Below, in pieces: positions 1-8,348 of a stretch of 64,000 nt of DNA; position 1 is the first letter of the stretch; each line of letters opens with the position of its first letter. The notes below the pieces were generated by a model. That model was not told the origin of the DNA. It saw only the letters and a program-made list of their open reading frames with translations, and searched no databases. A program made the position numbers and the translations under genes. This stretch comes from Sphingomonas cannabina (GTDB taxonomy: Bacteria; Pseudomonadota; Alphaproteobacteria; Sphingomonadales; Sphingomonadaceae): the NCBI RefSeq assembly GCF_021391395.1, contig NZ_CP090059.1, positions 3,395,001 through 3,459,000 of the forward strand. The letters run 5' to 3'.

Positions 1-297
1 TTCGATGTCGCTGCCGACGAGCGGGCGCCGGTCGCCGAGGCGCGTCCTGCTCCTACCGCTGCCGCGGACGAGCCGCACGACGAGGCCCCCGCCCCTGCCC
101 CCGAGCGGCCGCGCCGCGGCCGCCCGCGCAAGACGCCGGTCGAGGCCGAGGCAGCGGAGCCCAGCATGTTCGACGTCGACCGCCTGCCGCCGTCGCTGTC
201 GACCGAATCCAACGGCGCGGACGAGCCGGCGGAGGAGCGGCCCCGCCGCACCCGCCGCCGCCGCACCAGCGACGAGGAGGCCACGCCGACGGCGTGA
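1..297 (+). CDS. C-terminal tail of a probable Rne/Rng-family ribonuclease (5'-truncated by window edge)
   Basis: Frame 1 is open from the first base to a TGA at 295-297 and gives 98 residues. The peptide is low complexity: alternating acidic (DEEA) and basic (RRGRPRK, RRTRRRRT) tracts, with an AT-hook-like RGRP core and an LPPS segment in the middle. Tails of this kind close the long disordered C-terminal half of alphaproteobacterial RNase E, where they bind RNA and degradosome partners. No catalytic domain is visible because the gene starts outside the window, so RNase E is an inference. Another RNA- or DNA-binding protein with a basic tail is possible. A strong intrinsic terminator follows. 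Confidence 0.5.
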   Translation, partial: FDVAADERAPVAEARPAPTAAADEPHDEAPAPAPERPRRGRPRKTPVEAEAAEPSMFDVDRLPPSLSTESNGADEPAEERPRRTRRRRTSDEEATPTA

Positions 298-322
298 CCG
301 GCGACATCGCCAAGTCAAGTAG

Positions 323-360
323 AGGGCGGGATTCAGCCGAATCCCGCCCTTTTTCTTTTC
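323..360 (+). terminator. Rho-independent terminator
   Basis: A perfect 11-bp stem (323-333 with 340-350, AGGGCGGGATT arm) has a 6-base loop and is followed by TTTTCTTTTC. It lies 26 bases after the stop of the upstream reading frame. Confidence 0.85.
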
Positions 361-363
361 AGG

Positions 364-485
364 TCCTCCCCGGCACGGGGAGGGGGACCGCCGAAGGCGG
401 TGGAGGGGGCTCGCCCCAAACGACGTCGCCTGCCGCGCTCCCCCTCCACCAGCTGCGCTGGTCCCCCTCCCCGTGCCGGGGAGGA
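364..485. repeat. Family A palindromic repeat, copy 1
   Basis: A long imperfect inverted repeat. The left arm begins TCCTCCCCGGCACGGGGAGG and the right arm is its reverse complement, ending at 485. Each arm also carries a GGTGGAGGGGGC / GCCCCCTCCACC box and an internal hairpin (ACCGCCGAAGGCGGT). Related copies lie at 5630-6073 (split), 7202-7329, 29979-30113 and 58169-58215 (half). Confidence 0.9.
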
Positions 486-486
486 A

Positions 487-804
487 CTAGGAGTCCCCGT
501 TTTTCCACGCCTGCGCATCCTCGCCCAGGTCGGCCCGTTCGACCTCCTCGTCATGTCCGGTGCCGGAGCTCAGGAACACCAGCCCCATCAACGCCGCCGC
601 CATCAGGACGGTGAAGCCCACCCCCAGCGCGGTCGCGATCGCGACGTGGATCGGGAGCGGCCCGACCCACCACCACAGCACCGCCACCGCCACGCCCGCC
701 GCCACCGCGGCGACCAGCGCCATCCAACCCAGCAGCCGCCGATAACGCGCCCAGGCGAAGGCGGCATAGTCGGGATCGTCGAGGCCGCCCGGAGGTTTCT
801 CCAT
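487..804 (-). CDS. Two-helix inner-membrane protein of unknown function
   Basis: 105 residues with two clear hydrophobic segments, about 24-46 (ending in a WWW cluster) and 54-79. They are flanked by a short charged N-terminus and an acidic C-terminal tail (HDEEVERADLGED). Basic residues RYRR just before helix 1 suggest a cytoplasmic N-terminus. The gene is single and divergent from the CBS gene. Codon usage matches the neighbours and the ATG at 804 is the only sensible start. I do not recognise a characterised family. Confidence 0.7.
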   Translation of the reverse strand: MEKPPGGLDDPDYAAFAWARYRRLLGWMALVAAVAAGVAVAVLWWWVGPLPIHVAIATALGVGFTVLMAAALMGLVFLSSGTGHDEEVERADLGEDAQAWKNGDS

Positions 805-867
805 CGCTTCCCATTGCGCGTGATTCGTGGGACACTCAAGCAGATAGGCTGATTAGGAGAGAAGGCG

Positions 868-1296
868 ATGACGATCGCGGCAATCCTGGGCGGCAAGGGG
901 CATGAGGTGGTGTCGGTCAGCGGCGACACGCCGGTCTCCGACGTGGTCGCGCTGCTCGCCGAGCGGCGGATCGGGGCGGTTCCGGTGGTCGACGGCGGCC
1001 AGGTCGCCGGCATCTTCTCCGAACGTGACGTGATCCACGCGCTCGCCGCGGAGGGTGCGGGAGCGCTCGACCGACCGGTGCGCGAGCGGATGACGTCGCC
1101 CGCGCTGACGGTGCGGCCGGACGAGCCGGTACTCGGCGCGCTGTCGCTGATGACGCGACGCCGCATCCGCCACCTGCCGGTGGTCGACAGCGGCCGCATG
1201 GTGGGCTTCGTGTCGATCGGCGACCTAGTCAAATACCGCATCGACCGCATCGAATCCGAGGCCAATGCGATGCGCGAATATATCCAGACGGCTTGA
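868..1296 (+). CDS. CBS-domain pair protein
   Basis: 142 residues made of two CBS motifs, about 12-62 (ending GIFSERDV) and 75-125 (ending GFVSIGDLV), with nothing else attached. Stand-alone CBS pairs bind adenosine nucleotides such as AMP, ATP or NAD and act as cytosolic energy sensors on partner enzymes; no partner is adjacent here. An AGGAGA ribosome site at 854-859 fits the ATG at 868. Length and architecture are typical of the family. The physiological target cannot be told from the sequence. Confidence 0.9.
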   Translation: MTIAAILGGKGHEVVSVSGDTPVSDVVALLAERRIGAVPVVDGGQVAGIFSERDVIHALAAEGAGALDRPVRERMTSPALTVRPDEPVLGALSLMTRRRIRHLPVVDSGRMVGFVSIGDLVKYRIDRIESEANAMREYIQTA

Positions 1297-1320
1297 TGGG
1301 AGTCCCAGCAAACCGCCTCC

Positions 1321-1414
1321 CCCGTTCGCCCTGAGCTTGTCGAAGGGCCACCCTTTCTTTCTCCACCGCTCGGAGAAGAAGGACGGTGCTTTCGACATGC
1401 TCAGCACGAACGGG
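1321..1414. repeat. Long inverted repeat with TGAGCTTGTCGAA-type arms
   Basis: Arms CGTTCGCCCTGAGCTTGTCG and its near-complement (TTTCGACATGCTCAGCACG) face each other over about 40 bases between convergent genes. No other copy was seen in the window. It fills the gap after the CBS gene and may act as a bidirectional transcript end. Confidence 0.75.
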
Positions 1415-1426
1415 AATGGATGAATC

Positions 1427-2008
1427 TCACCGATAGTTGAAGCTGATGCTGATCCGGTCATCCTTCGCCTGGTTCGGCATCACCTCGTGCCGCAGCCAGC
1501 TTTCCCACAGGAACACGCTGCCCACGGCCGGCTCGGCATAGACGAAGGTGTCGGGCCGCCCCGGCGCCGCCATCAGCATCGGCAGCCGCGGGTCCTCGAG
1601 CTTGAGCGCGCCCGATCCCGGCGGCACCGCGACATAGACCGTGCCCGAGACGACGCTGTGCGGGTGGATATGGCCCGAATGGGTGCCGCCCGGCTTCAGG
1701 ACGTTGACCCACAGGCTGTCGAGCCTGAGCCGACGCCCGCCCAGCTCGAACCCGCAATCCTTCGCGAATGCCGCGACATGCCGGTTGAGCAGCCGCACCA
1801 GATCGTCGAACCGCGGGTCACGCTGCGGCAGATCGTCCAGCGAGGCGTAGCTGGTATAGCCCCGGTAGCCGTGCTCCTTAGACCAGGCGCGTCCCGCACG
1901 GTCCTCGGCCGCCAGGTCGCGACAGGCCTCGGCGAGCTCGACGACCAGCGTCTCGTCATCGAGTCGGCCTTCGTAGAAGAAGGTGGGAAACAGCGCCCGC
2001 GTGGTCAT
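1427..2008 (-). CDS. Putative 2-oxoglutarate/Fe(II)-dependent oxygenase
   Basis: 193 residues. A jelly-roll type oxygenase is suggested by HIHPH at 113-117, a distal His in WLRHEV (H174) and a basic residue in RISISFNYR that would bind 2-oxoglutarate. The order His-x-His, SGTVYV, W-x-S-W-L-x-H matches the small bacterial family of putative 2OG-Fe(II) oxygenases of about 200 residues whose substrate is unknown. Its ATG overlaps the pth stop by 4 bases (ATGA), so it is probably translated coupled to pth. Confidence 0.8.
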   Translation of the reverse strand: MTTRALFPTFFYEGRLDDETLVVELAEACRDLAAEDRAGRAWSKEHGYRGYTSYASLDDLPQRDPRFDDLVRLLNRHVAAFAKDCGFELGGRRLRLDSLWVNVLKPGGTHSGHIHPHSVVSGTVYVAVPPGSGALKLEDPRLPMLMAAPGRPDTFVYAEPAVGSVFLWESWLRHEVMPNQAKDDRISISFNYR

Positions 2009-2574
2009 TCGCCCAGCCTCAGCGCGACGTCGTTCATGAAGCGTGCGTCATCGCCCTTCGCCAGCCACTCCGCCTCGGCGGCGATCGCGCCCAGCAGGTC
2101 GGAAAGCGGCTCGATCTCGGTCTTGTGGTAATTGCCCAGGACGTGGCCGGTCACCCGGTCCTTGTGCCCGGGATGACCGATGCCGATGCGCACGCGGCGG
2201 AAATCCTCGCCGATATGCTGGATGGTCGAGCGGATGCCGTTGTGCCCAGCCGCACCGCCGCCGCGCTTCACCTTGACCTTCATCGGCGCGAGATCGAGCT
2301 CGTCGTAGAAGACGGTGACGTCCGCCGGCGTCAGCTTGTAGAAGTCGAGCGCGGCGCGGATCGATCGGCCGCTCTCGTTCATGAAGGTCGCGGGCTTCAG
2401 GAGGATGATCTTCTCCGGCCCGATCCGCCCTTCCTGCACCCAGCCCTGGAACTGCTTCTTCGGCGCGGAGAAACCATGCACCTCGGCGATCGCGTCGGCC
2501 GCCATGAAGCCGACGTTGTGGCGGTGCATCGCGTATGCGGGACCCGGATTGCCCAGGCCGGCCCAGAGCTGCAT
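2005..2574 (-). CDS. pth: Peptidyl-tRNA hydrolase
   Basis: 189 residues, the usual length. It cleaves peptidyl-tRNA that drops off the ribosome, recycling tRNA in the cytosol. Visible motifs are the N-terminal GLGNPGPAY with Asn9, the catalytic His in HRHNVGF (about 19), FMNESG (about 65-70), the DELDL segment and the GGGAAGHNGIRS loop. It lies downstream of rplY on the same strand, a common pairing for translation genes, with a 180-base repeat D element in between. It overlaps the oxygenase gene by 4 bases. Confidence 0.97.
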   Translation of the reverse strand: MQLWAGLGNPGPAYAMHRHNVGFMAADAIAEVHGFSAPKKQFQGWVQEGRIGPEKIILLKPATFMNESGRSIRAALDFYKLTPADVTVFYDELDLAPMKVKVKRGGGAAGHNGIRSTIQHIGEDFRRVRIGIGHPGHKDRVTGHVLGNYHKTEIEPLSDLLGAIAAEAEWLAKGDDARFMNDVALRLGE

Positions 2575-2581
2575 CGTTAAG

Positions 2582-2749
2582 CCCTCTCCCCTTGGAGCGC
2601 ATCTGGCCCGGTGATGCCCCCAGCATCACCTAAACAGCGCGGGGCGCTGTTTACCAGATGCGGGTTGGGAGAGGGGGCGGGGTCTCACCGAGACCTTCGC
2701 CCGCGGCACCGCCCCTCTCCCAACCCTCTCCCCGGAAGGGAGAGGGCTA
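2582..2749. repeat. Family D repeat, copy 1, enclosing a three-way-junction palindrome
   Basis: Outer arms of CCCTCTCC type flank a core at 2598-2662 made of three perfect stems: closing stem 2598-2606 with 2654-2662, hairpin 2610-2617 with 2623-2630, and hairpin 2631-2640 with 2644-2653. The whole element sits between rplY and pth, so it would be transcribed if they form one operon. Confidence 0.85.
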
Positions 2750-2756
2750 GACGCGT

Positions 2757-3383
2757 TTACTCGCCCTCGGCCTCAGCCTCACCTTCGCCGGTGACTTCGG
2801 TCTGGGTCTCGCCCTCGCTCGACTTGAGCGCCGACGGCGCCACGACGGTGGCGATGGTGAAGTCGCGGTCGGTGATTGCGCTCTCCACGCCCTTGGGCAG
2901 CGTCACCGCCGAGATGTGGATCGAATCGCCGACCTCGACGCCCTTCAGCGAGATGTGAATCTCGTCAGGGATGTGGGCCGCGTCGCACACCAGCTCGAGT
3001 TCGTGGCGCACGACGTTGAGCACGCCGCCGCGCTTGATGCCGGGCGCCTCTTCCTCGTCGGTGAACACCACCGGCACCGCGACGGTGACCTTGGCGTGCT
3101 CGGAGATGCGCAGGAAGTCGACGTGGAGCGGACGATCGGTGACCGGATGGAAGTGGACGTCCTTCGGCAGCGTGCGCTCGCCGTTCACCATCACCACCGA
3201 GTTCATGAAGTGCCCGGTGTTCAGCGCCTTGACGAGCTCGCGCTCGCTGAGGCTGACGCCGACGGGGTCCTTCTTGTTGCCGTAGATGACGGCGGGCACG
3301 CGGCCTTCGCGACGCAGCGCCCGGGAGGCTCCCTTGCCAGCCCGGTCACGCGTCTCGGCCGACAGGGTAAGCGTCTCGCTCAT
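2757..3383 (-). CDS. rplY: 50S ribosomal protein L25/Ctc
   Basis: 208 residues in the long L25-CTC form: an N-terminal 5S-rRNA binding domain (about 1-95, beginning [20 protein letters not shown]) and a C-terminal TL5-like beta domain, then an acidic tail ([19 protein letters not shown]). It binds 5S rRNA in the large subunit. The gene is followed on the same strand by pth, the usual order. The ATG at 3383 gives the canonical N-terminus. Confidence 0.97.
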   Translation of the reverse strand: MSETLTLSAETRDRAGKGASRALRREGRVPAVIYGNKKDPVGVSLSERELVKALNTGHFMNSVVMVNGERTLPKDVHFHPVTDRPLHVDFLRISEHAKVTVAVPVVFTDEEEAPGIKRGGVLNVVRHELELVCDAAHIPDEIHISLKGVEVGDSIHISAVTLPKGVESAITDRDFTIATVVAPSALKSSEGETQTEVTGEGEAEAEGE

Positions 3384-3498
3384 TGTCGTGTTCCGATCTG
3401 CGTTAAGTGTTTCATATTCACCGGACAGGCCTCCAGGGATGACCCTGCCACGGCAAGCGGGCGCCCTTAGCGGAGAAGGGAGACGGGTGCAACCTGTC

Positions 3499-3604
3499 TA
3501 AGCCCCTCCCCTTCAGGGGAGGGGTTGGGGTGGGGCCTATCGGCAGGCGATCCGCCTGAGGCACTGCCCCACCCCCAACCCCTCCCCTGAAGGGGAGGGG
3601 CTTA
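3499..3604. repeat. Family C palindromic repeat, copy 1
   Basis: Arms AAGCCCCTCCCCTTCAGGGG and its reverse complement close a roughly 105-base inverted repeat with an inner GGGGTTGGGGTGGGGC box. Each arm is itself a hairpin (CCCCTCCCCTTCAGGGGAGG). Copies recur at 23699, 26571 and 28024. Confidence 0.9.
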
Positions 3605-3610
3605 GGAAGC

Positions 3611-4516
3611 TCAATACTTCACCCGCTCCGCCGTCAGGTGATGCGCCTTCAGGTCCGCGATCACGCTCCGGTCCCCGGCGAGATGCCCCGCCCCCACCGC
3701 GACGAACACCGTCCCGGGCTGCTTCATCCGCTCGGCGATCCAGCCGGCCCAGCGCGCATTGCGGTCGTAGAGGATCGTCTTCGCCACCTCCGGCGAATCC
3801 TTGAGATTGTCGTTGAGCAGCCTGGCGAGCGCATCCGGATCGCCCTTGGCCCAGTCGTCGACCATCTCGCCCATCAGCGGTACCGCCTTGGGCAGCTCGT
3901 CGAGCGTCGAGGTGAGGAAGGTCATCTGCGCATCCGGCGACAGCGCATCGAAATAGCCGATCTGCTGCTCGGCGGTCTCGAGGCCGGTGACGGGCTTCCC
4001 CGCCGCCTTGGCTGCCTCGGTCAGCACGCTCTCCGGCCCGTTCTTGGGATCGTAGCCCGCCTTCACCAGCGGCACGAGCGACAGGTTGACCGCCGCGAAC
4101 CACGGATCGAACCGGTCGAAGGCATTGGCCGGCGCCCCGATATCGGTCACTGCCTTGATATAGGCCTCGCGCTTGTCCGCCGGCACACGCTCGGTGAGCG
4201 TCGGCTCGCCGGCCGGCGTCATCGCCTTGGCGAGCACGATCTTCTGCATCTCCTCCGGCGCCGGCTGGACCAGCTCCAGCACCAGGCTGTCCGACTTGTC
4301 GAACGCCGTCTTCACCGCCTCGTCGAACCAGCTGAGGCCCGGCTTCAGCACATGGACCGTGCCGAACAGATAGATGGTCGTGTCCTCGTCCTTCACCACC
4401 CACAGCGCCGGATCGGCATCGGTCGCGGCCGGCTGGGGGGCCGGCGCGGTCTGGCCGCAGGCGGGAAGCGGCAGGCTCGCGAGCAGGATGGCGGCGATCG
4501 AGGTCAGGCTGCGCAT
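3611..4516 (-). CDS. TraB/GumN family lipoprotein
   Basis: 301 residues from the ATG at 4516, chosen over an upstream in-frame start because a GGAG ribosome site precedes it and the protein then opens with a lipoprotein signal ending LPAC (Cys20). The mature part begins with [22 protein letters not shown], the family's GTxHxL signature, and keeps the C-terminal [12 protein letters not shown] segment. TraB/GumN proteins are thought to be metal-dependent hydrolases or proteases of the cell envelope, but the substrate is unsettled. Monocistronic, bounded by repeats on both sides. Confidence 0.88.
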   Translation of the reverse strand: MRSLTSIAAILLASLPLPACGQTAPAPQPAATDADPALWVVKDEDTTIYLFGTVHVLKPGLSWFDEAVKTAFDKSDSLVLELVQPAPEEMQKIVLAKAMTPAGEPTLTERVPADKREAYIKAVTDIGAPANAFDRFDPWFAAVNLSLVPLVKAGYDPKNGPESVLTEAAKAAGKPVTGLETAEQQIGYFDALSPDAQMTFLTSTLDELPKAVPLMGEMVDDWAKGDPDALARLLNDNLKDSPEVAKTILYDRNARWAGWIAERMKQPGTVFVAVGAGHLAGDRSVIADLKAHHLTAERVKY

Positions 4517-4577
4517 GGAAACTCCGTAGACTGTATCGCCGGGGTGGGACACGGGAAGCGCGGCCAAGTCAACTGTC

Positions 4578-4677
4578 CGTCGTCATTCCCGCGAAGGCGG
4601 GAATCCATTCTGGCCGGAGCTGGTGGGGCTCACAACCTTCAGCGACAATGGATTCCCGCCTTCGCGGGAATGACGAA
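4578..4677. repeat. Family E palindromic repeat, copy 1
   Basis: GTCATTCCCGCGAAGGCGGG and its complement face each other across about 60 bases. Each arm is a small hairpin (TTCCCGCGAAGGCGGGAA). It lies in the divergent TraB/glyQ gap, so a glyQ start upstream of 4747 would translate into repeat sequence. Confidence 0.9.
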
Positions 4678-4746
4678 GGAGGGAGCTTCATGGTCTGTGA
4701 CGCACGAGGCTTGCCCTCCGCCCGCCCATCCGGCAGACGCGCGGCC

Positions 4747-5616
4747 GTGACCGACACACCGCTCTCCTTCCAGCGCATGATCCTGACGCTCCACGACTAT
4801 TGGGCGGCCAGGGGCTGCGCGATCCTCCAGCCCTATGACATGCGCATGGGCGCCGGCACCTTCCATCCCGCGACGACCTTGCGCGCGCTCGGGCCCGATC
4901 CGTGGAACTGCGCCTTCGTCCAGCCCTGCCGCCGCCCGACCGACGGCCGCTACGGCGAGAACCCGAACCGGCTCCAGCATTATTACCAGTATCAGGTGAT
5001 CCTGAAGCCGAGCCCGCCCGACCTCCAGGAGATGTACCTGGGCTCGCTCGCCGCGATCGGCATCGACTTCGCCCGCCACGACATCCGCTTCGTCGAGGAC
5101 GACTGGGAATCGCCGACGCTCGGCGCCTGGGGCCTCGGCTGGGAAGTGTGGTGCGACGGGATGGAGGTGACCCAGTTCACCTATTTCCAGCAGATGGGCG
5201 GCTTCGACTGCAAGCCGGTCGCGGGCGAGCTCACCTACGGGCTCGAGCGGCTCGCGATGTACATCCAGGACAAGGACAACGTCTACGACCTCGCCTTCAA
5301 CGATGACGGCGTGTCGTACGGCGACGTGTTCCTGGAGAACGAGAAGCAGATGTCGAAGTGGAACTTCGAGATCGCCGACACCGACGCGCTGTTCGACCTG
5401 TTCCGCAAGGCCGCGGCCGAGTGCGAGAACTGCCTGGAGGCCAAGCTCCCCATCCCCGCCTACGAACAGGCGATCGAGGCGAGCCACATCTTCAACCTGC
5501 TGAACGCGCGCGGCGTCATCTCGGTCGCCGAGCGCCAGGCCTATATCGGCCGCGTCCGCGACCTGGCGAAGGGCAGCTGCGCGGCGTGGATGGAAAAGAA
5601 CGGGTGGGCGGCGTGA
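4747..5616 (+). CDS. glyQ: Glycine--tRNA ligase alpha subunit
   Basis: 289 residues from a GTG at 4747, chosen because it restores the usual N-terminus just ahead of [19 protein letters not shown]; longer starts read into repeat E. It is the class II catalytic subunit of the alpha2-beta2 glycyl-tRNA synthetase. Visible motifs are [18 protein letters not shown], the [17 protein letters not shown] motif 2 loop and the [13 protein letters not shown] motif 3. The C-terminus (AAWMEKNGW) is typical. Its partner glyS follows, but a DUF559 gene has been inserted between them, so tight coupling of the two subunits is lost here. Confidence 0.97.
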   Translation: MTDTPLSFQRMILTLHDYWAARGCAILQPYDMRMGAGTFHPATTLRALGPDPWNCAFVQPCRRPTDGRYGENPNRLQHYYQYQVILKPSPPDLQEMYLGSLAAIGIDFARHDIRFVEDDWESPTLGAWGLGWEVWCDGMEVTQFTYFQQMGGFDCKPVAGELTYGLERLAMYIQDKDNVYDLAFNDDGVSYGDVFLENEKQMSKWNFEIADTDALFDLFRKAAAECENCLEAKLPIPAYEQAIEASHIFNLLNARGVISVAERQAYIGRVRDLAKGSCAAWMEKNGWAA

Positions 5617-5629
5617 TCTCCCCCCAAGA

Positions 5630-6073
5630 TCCTCCCCGGCACGGGGAGGGGGACCGCGCGAAGCGCGGTGGAGGGGGGCTGCCTACTCTCCAACGGCCCG
5701 AAGTCTATGCTGCGAGACGCGCCCGCCGCGAAATGAGCCTGCCGGAAGTCCTCCTCTGGCAACGCCTGAAAGGCGCCCCGCAGGGCATAAGCTTCCGCAA
5801 GCAACACCCGATCGGCCCGTATCGCGCCGATTTCTACTGCGCCGCCGCCAAGCTCGTCATCGAGGTCGATGGCATCGCCCACGACATGGGCACCCGACCG
5901 GAACGCGATATCGAACGAACGAACCGAATGACCCAAGCCGGCTATCAAATATTGCGCGTCGCCGCCTCTGACGTGCTCCGTGACCCCGACGAGGTCGCCC
6001 AGGCGATCGTTTCGCGAGCGGCCCGCCCCCTCCACCGCCCTGCGGGCGGTCCCCCTCCCCGTGCCGGGGAGGA
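5630..6073. repeat. Family A repeat, copy 2, split by a DUF559 gene
   Basis: The left arm (5630 to about 5680, with GGTGGAGGGGGG) and the right arm (6025-6073, GCCCCCTCC to GGGGAGGA) are the two halves of one family A palindrome. They are separated by about 345 bases holding the DUF559 reading frame. The normal spacing of these arms in other copies is under 40 bases. Confidence 0.88.
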
Positions 6074-6083
6074 TCGAGAGTGA
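5733..6083 (+). CDS. DUF559 (Vsr-like endonuclease fold) protein nested in a repeat
   Basis: 116 residues from the ATG at 5733. The core is a complete DUF559 domain: MSLPEVLLWQRL, GISFRKQHPIGPYRADFYC, KLVIEVDGIAHD, RDIERTNRMTQAGYQILRV. D and E residues are placed as in very-short-patch-repair/restriction-like nucleases. Homology-like residues (VYAARRARRE) read in frame upstream of this ATG, so the true start may be a non-ATG codon inside the left repeat arm. The last 20 residues are translated repeat arm, and the stop overlaps the glyS GTG by 4 bases. DNA nuclease activity is inferred from the fold. Confidence 0.85.
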   Translation: MSLPEVLLWQRLKGAPQGISFRKQHPIGPYRADFYCAAAKLVIEVDGIAHDMGTRPERDIERTNRMTQAGYQILRVAASDVLRDPDEVAQAIVSRAARPLHRPAGGPPPRAGEDRE

Positions 6084-8335
6084 CCGACTTCCTCCTCGAA
6101 CTCCGCTCGGAGGAGATCCCCGCGCGCATGCAGGAGAAGGCGCGCGAGGACCTCGCCCGCCTGTTCGCCGCCGAGCTCGCCAAGTCGGGCCTCGCCGCCG
6201 CCGAGACCGTCACCTACGCCACCCCGCGCCGCCTGGCGCTGATCGCGCGCGGCCTGCCGGACGAAACCGCCGCCGTCTCCGAGGAGGTGAAGGGCCCCCG
6301 CGCCAATGCCCCCGCACAGGCGCTCGAAGGCTTCCTGCGCAAGACCGGCCTCCGCCGGGACCAGCTCGTCGAGCGGGATGGCGTGCTCTTCGCCGTCATC
6401 GACAAGCCCGGCCGCGCCACCGCGGAGCTGCTCGCCGAGGCGATCCCGGCGATCGTCCGCGCCTTTCCCTGGCCCAAGTCGATGCGCTGGGGCGCTGCGT
6501 CCCTCTCGACCGAGAGCCTGCGCTGGGTGCGCCCGCTCCAAGGCATCGTCGCGCTGTTCGGCAGCGAGGTGGTGTCGTGCGAGGTCGCCGGCATCGCCAG
6601 CGGCGCCGCGACCGTCGGCCACCGCTTCCGCCATCCGGGCGCGATCACGATCGGCTCGGCCGCCGACTATGTCGAGAAGCTGCGCGCCGCCCACGTCGTC
6701 GTCGACGGCGCCGAACGCCGCGCGATCATCGCCGAGGGCGCGCGCAAGGCGGCCGCGGCGGCGGGCCTGACGCTGATCGAGGACGAGGGCCTGCTCTACG
6801 AGAACGCCGGCCTGACGGAATGGCCGGTCCCCCTGCTCGGCCGCTTCGACGAGGATTTCCTGAGCGTGCCCCCGGAGGTGATCCAGCTCACCGCCCGCGT
6901 GAACCAGAAATACTTCGTCTGCTCGGACGCGGCCGGCAAGCTCGCCAACGCCTTCGTCTGCGTCGCCAACATCGACGCGACCGACGGCGGCGCCAAGATC
7001 GTCGAGGGCAACCGCAAGGTGCTGGCCGCCCGCCTGTCCGACGCGCGCTTCTTCTACGAGACGGATTTGAAGACCCCGCTCGAGGAGCAGGCGAGGAAGC
7101 TCGACAAGATCGTCTTCCATGAGAAGCTGGGGACGGTCGCCGACAAGGTCGATCGCGTCGCGAAACTGGCGCGGTGGCTGGTGGAAGAGGGCATCATAAG
7201 CTCCTCCCCGGCACGGGGAGGGGGACCGTCGCAAAGCGACGGTGGAGGGGGCTCTCCTCCTGGTGAATCGCCTGCGGATACCCCCCTCCACCAGCCTGCG
7301 GCTGGTCCCCCTCCCCGTGCCGGGGAGGATCGGGAGAGGCTCGCCGACATGGCCGAACGCGCCGCCCGCCTCGCCAAGGCGGACCTCGTCACCGGCATGG
7401 TCGGCGAGTTCCCCGAGCTCCAGGGCCTGATGGGCGGCTACTACGCCGCCGCCCAGGGCGAAGACGTGGCTGTCGCCGAGGCGGTCCGCGACCACTACAA
7501 GCCGGTCGGCCAGGGCGACGACGTCCCGACCGCGCCGGTGACGGTGGCGGTGTCGCTGGCGGACAAGCTGGATACGATTGCCGGCTTCTTCATGAAAGGA
7601 TTGAAGCCAACAGGTTCTAAGGATCCGTTCGCCCTTCGACGAGCGGCTCTCGGTGTTCTCGCTCTGATTACGCAACAGTCCCTGCGAGGCAGGCTTGCAG
7701 GCTGGCTTGCAGAAGCGCGAAACGGCTTCTTAGCTCAGAATTTCCGCGATGAGCGACCTGAACCTCCAGCTGCGGATACGCTTCGAGGCGAAATCAAGCA
7801 GCAGTACGACCGCGTCTTTATGGCTGATTTGCGGGAGTTTATCGCCGACCGCCTCAAGGTCCAGCAACGCGAGGCCGGCGTCCGTCACGACCTGATCGAC
7901 GCCGTCTTCGCCCTCGGCGGCGAGGACGACCTCGTCCGCCTGCTCGCCCGCGTCCGCGCGCTCCAGTCCTTCATCGCCACGGAGGACGGCGCCAATCTCC
8001 TGACGGGCTACCGCCGCGCCGCGAACATCCTCAAGAAGGAGAATTACGCGGGTCATGAGGAGAAACCCCTTTCCTACACCCCCGAACCGGCGGAAAAGGC
8101 GCTGATCGAGGCACTCGATTCGGCCGAGCCCAAGGCGAAGGCCGCGGTCGAGGCGGAGGATTTCGAGGGGGCGATGGCGGCACTGGCGACCTTGCGTGCG
8201 CCGATCGACGCATTCTTTGATTCGGTCACCGTCAACGATGCCGACCAGGACAAGCGCGCCGCGCGCCTGGCCCTCCTCGCCCGCATGCGCGACGCCGTCC
8301 ACGCCGTCGCCGACTTCTCCAGGATCGAGGGCTGA
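6080..8335 (+). CDS. glyS: Glycine--tRNA ligase beta subunit with an in-frame repeat insertion
   Basis: 751 residues, about 45-55 longer than usual for the family. The start is a GTG at 6080 overlapping the DUF559 stop; the N-terminus DFLLELRSEEIPARMQ is canonical. The beta subunit recognises tRNA-Gly and completes the alpha2-beta2 enzyme. The excess is explained by a family A palindrome translated as a Gly/Pro/Ser-rich loop (about residues 375-417) between LARWLVEEG and RLADMAERAARLAKAD. Downstream conserved blocks (KADLVTGMVGEFPELQG, GSKDPFALRRAALGV, the C-terminal anticodon-binding helices) are intact and in frame, so the gene looks functional. Roughly 7590-7860 has a visibly lower GC and different codon choice. 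Confidence 0.95.
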   Translation: MTDFLLELRSEEIPARMQEKAREDLARLFAAELAKSGLAAAETVTYATPRRLALIARGLPDETAAVSEEVKGPRANAPAQALEGFLRKTGLRRDQLVERDGVLFAVIDKPGRATAELLAEAIPAIVRAFPWPKSMRWGAASLSTESLRWVRPLQGIVALFGSEVVSCEVAGIASGAATVGHRFRHPGAITIGSAADYVEKLRAAHVVVDGAERRAIIAEGARKAAAAAGLTLIEDEGLLYENAGLTEWPVPLLGRFDEDFLSVPPEVIQLTARVNQKYFVCSDAAGKLANAFVCVANIDATDGGAKIVEGNRKVLAARLSDARFFYETDLKTPLEEQARKLDKIVFHEKLGTVADKVDRVAKLARWLVEEGIISSSPARGGGPSQSDGGGGSPPGESPADTPLHQPAAGPPPRAGEDRERLADMAERAARLAKADLVTGMVGEFPELQGLMGGYYAAAQGEDVAVAEAVRDHYKPVGQGDDVPTAPVTVAVSLADKLDTIAGFFMKGLKPTGSKDPFALRRAALGVLALITQQSLRGRLAGWLAEARNGFLAQNFRDERPEPPAADTLRGEIKQQYDRVFMADLREFIADRLKVQQREAGVRHDLIDAVFALGGEDDLVRLLARVRALQSFIATEDGANLLTGYRRAANILKKENYAGHEEKPLSYTPEPAEKALIEALDSAEPKAKAAVEAEDFEGAMAALATLRAPIDAFFDSVTVNDADQDKRAARLALLARMRDAVHAVADFSRIEG
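7202..7329. repeat. Family A palindromic repeat, copy 3, inside glyS
   Basis: A complete element with both arms (TCCTCCCCGGCACGGGGAGG and its complement) and both GGTGGAGGGGGC / CCCCCTCCACC boxes, lying wholly within the glyS reading frame. The frame stays open through it and returns to conserved glyS sequence. Confidence 0.93.
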
Positions 8336-8348
8336 CACACGCGAAGCT

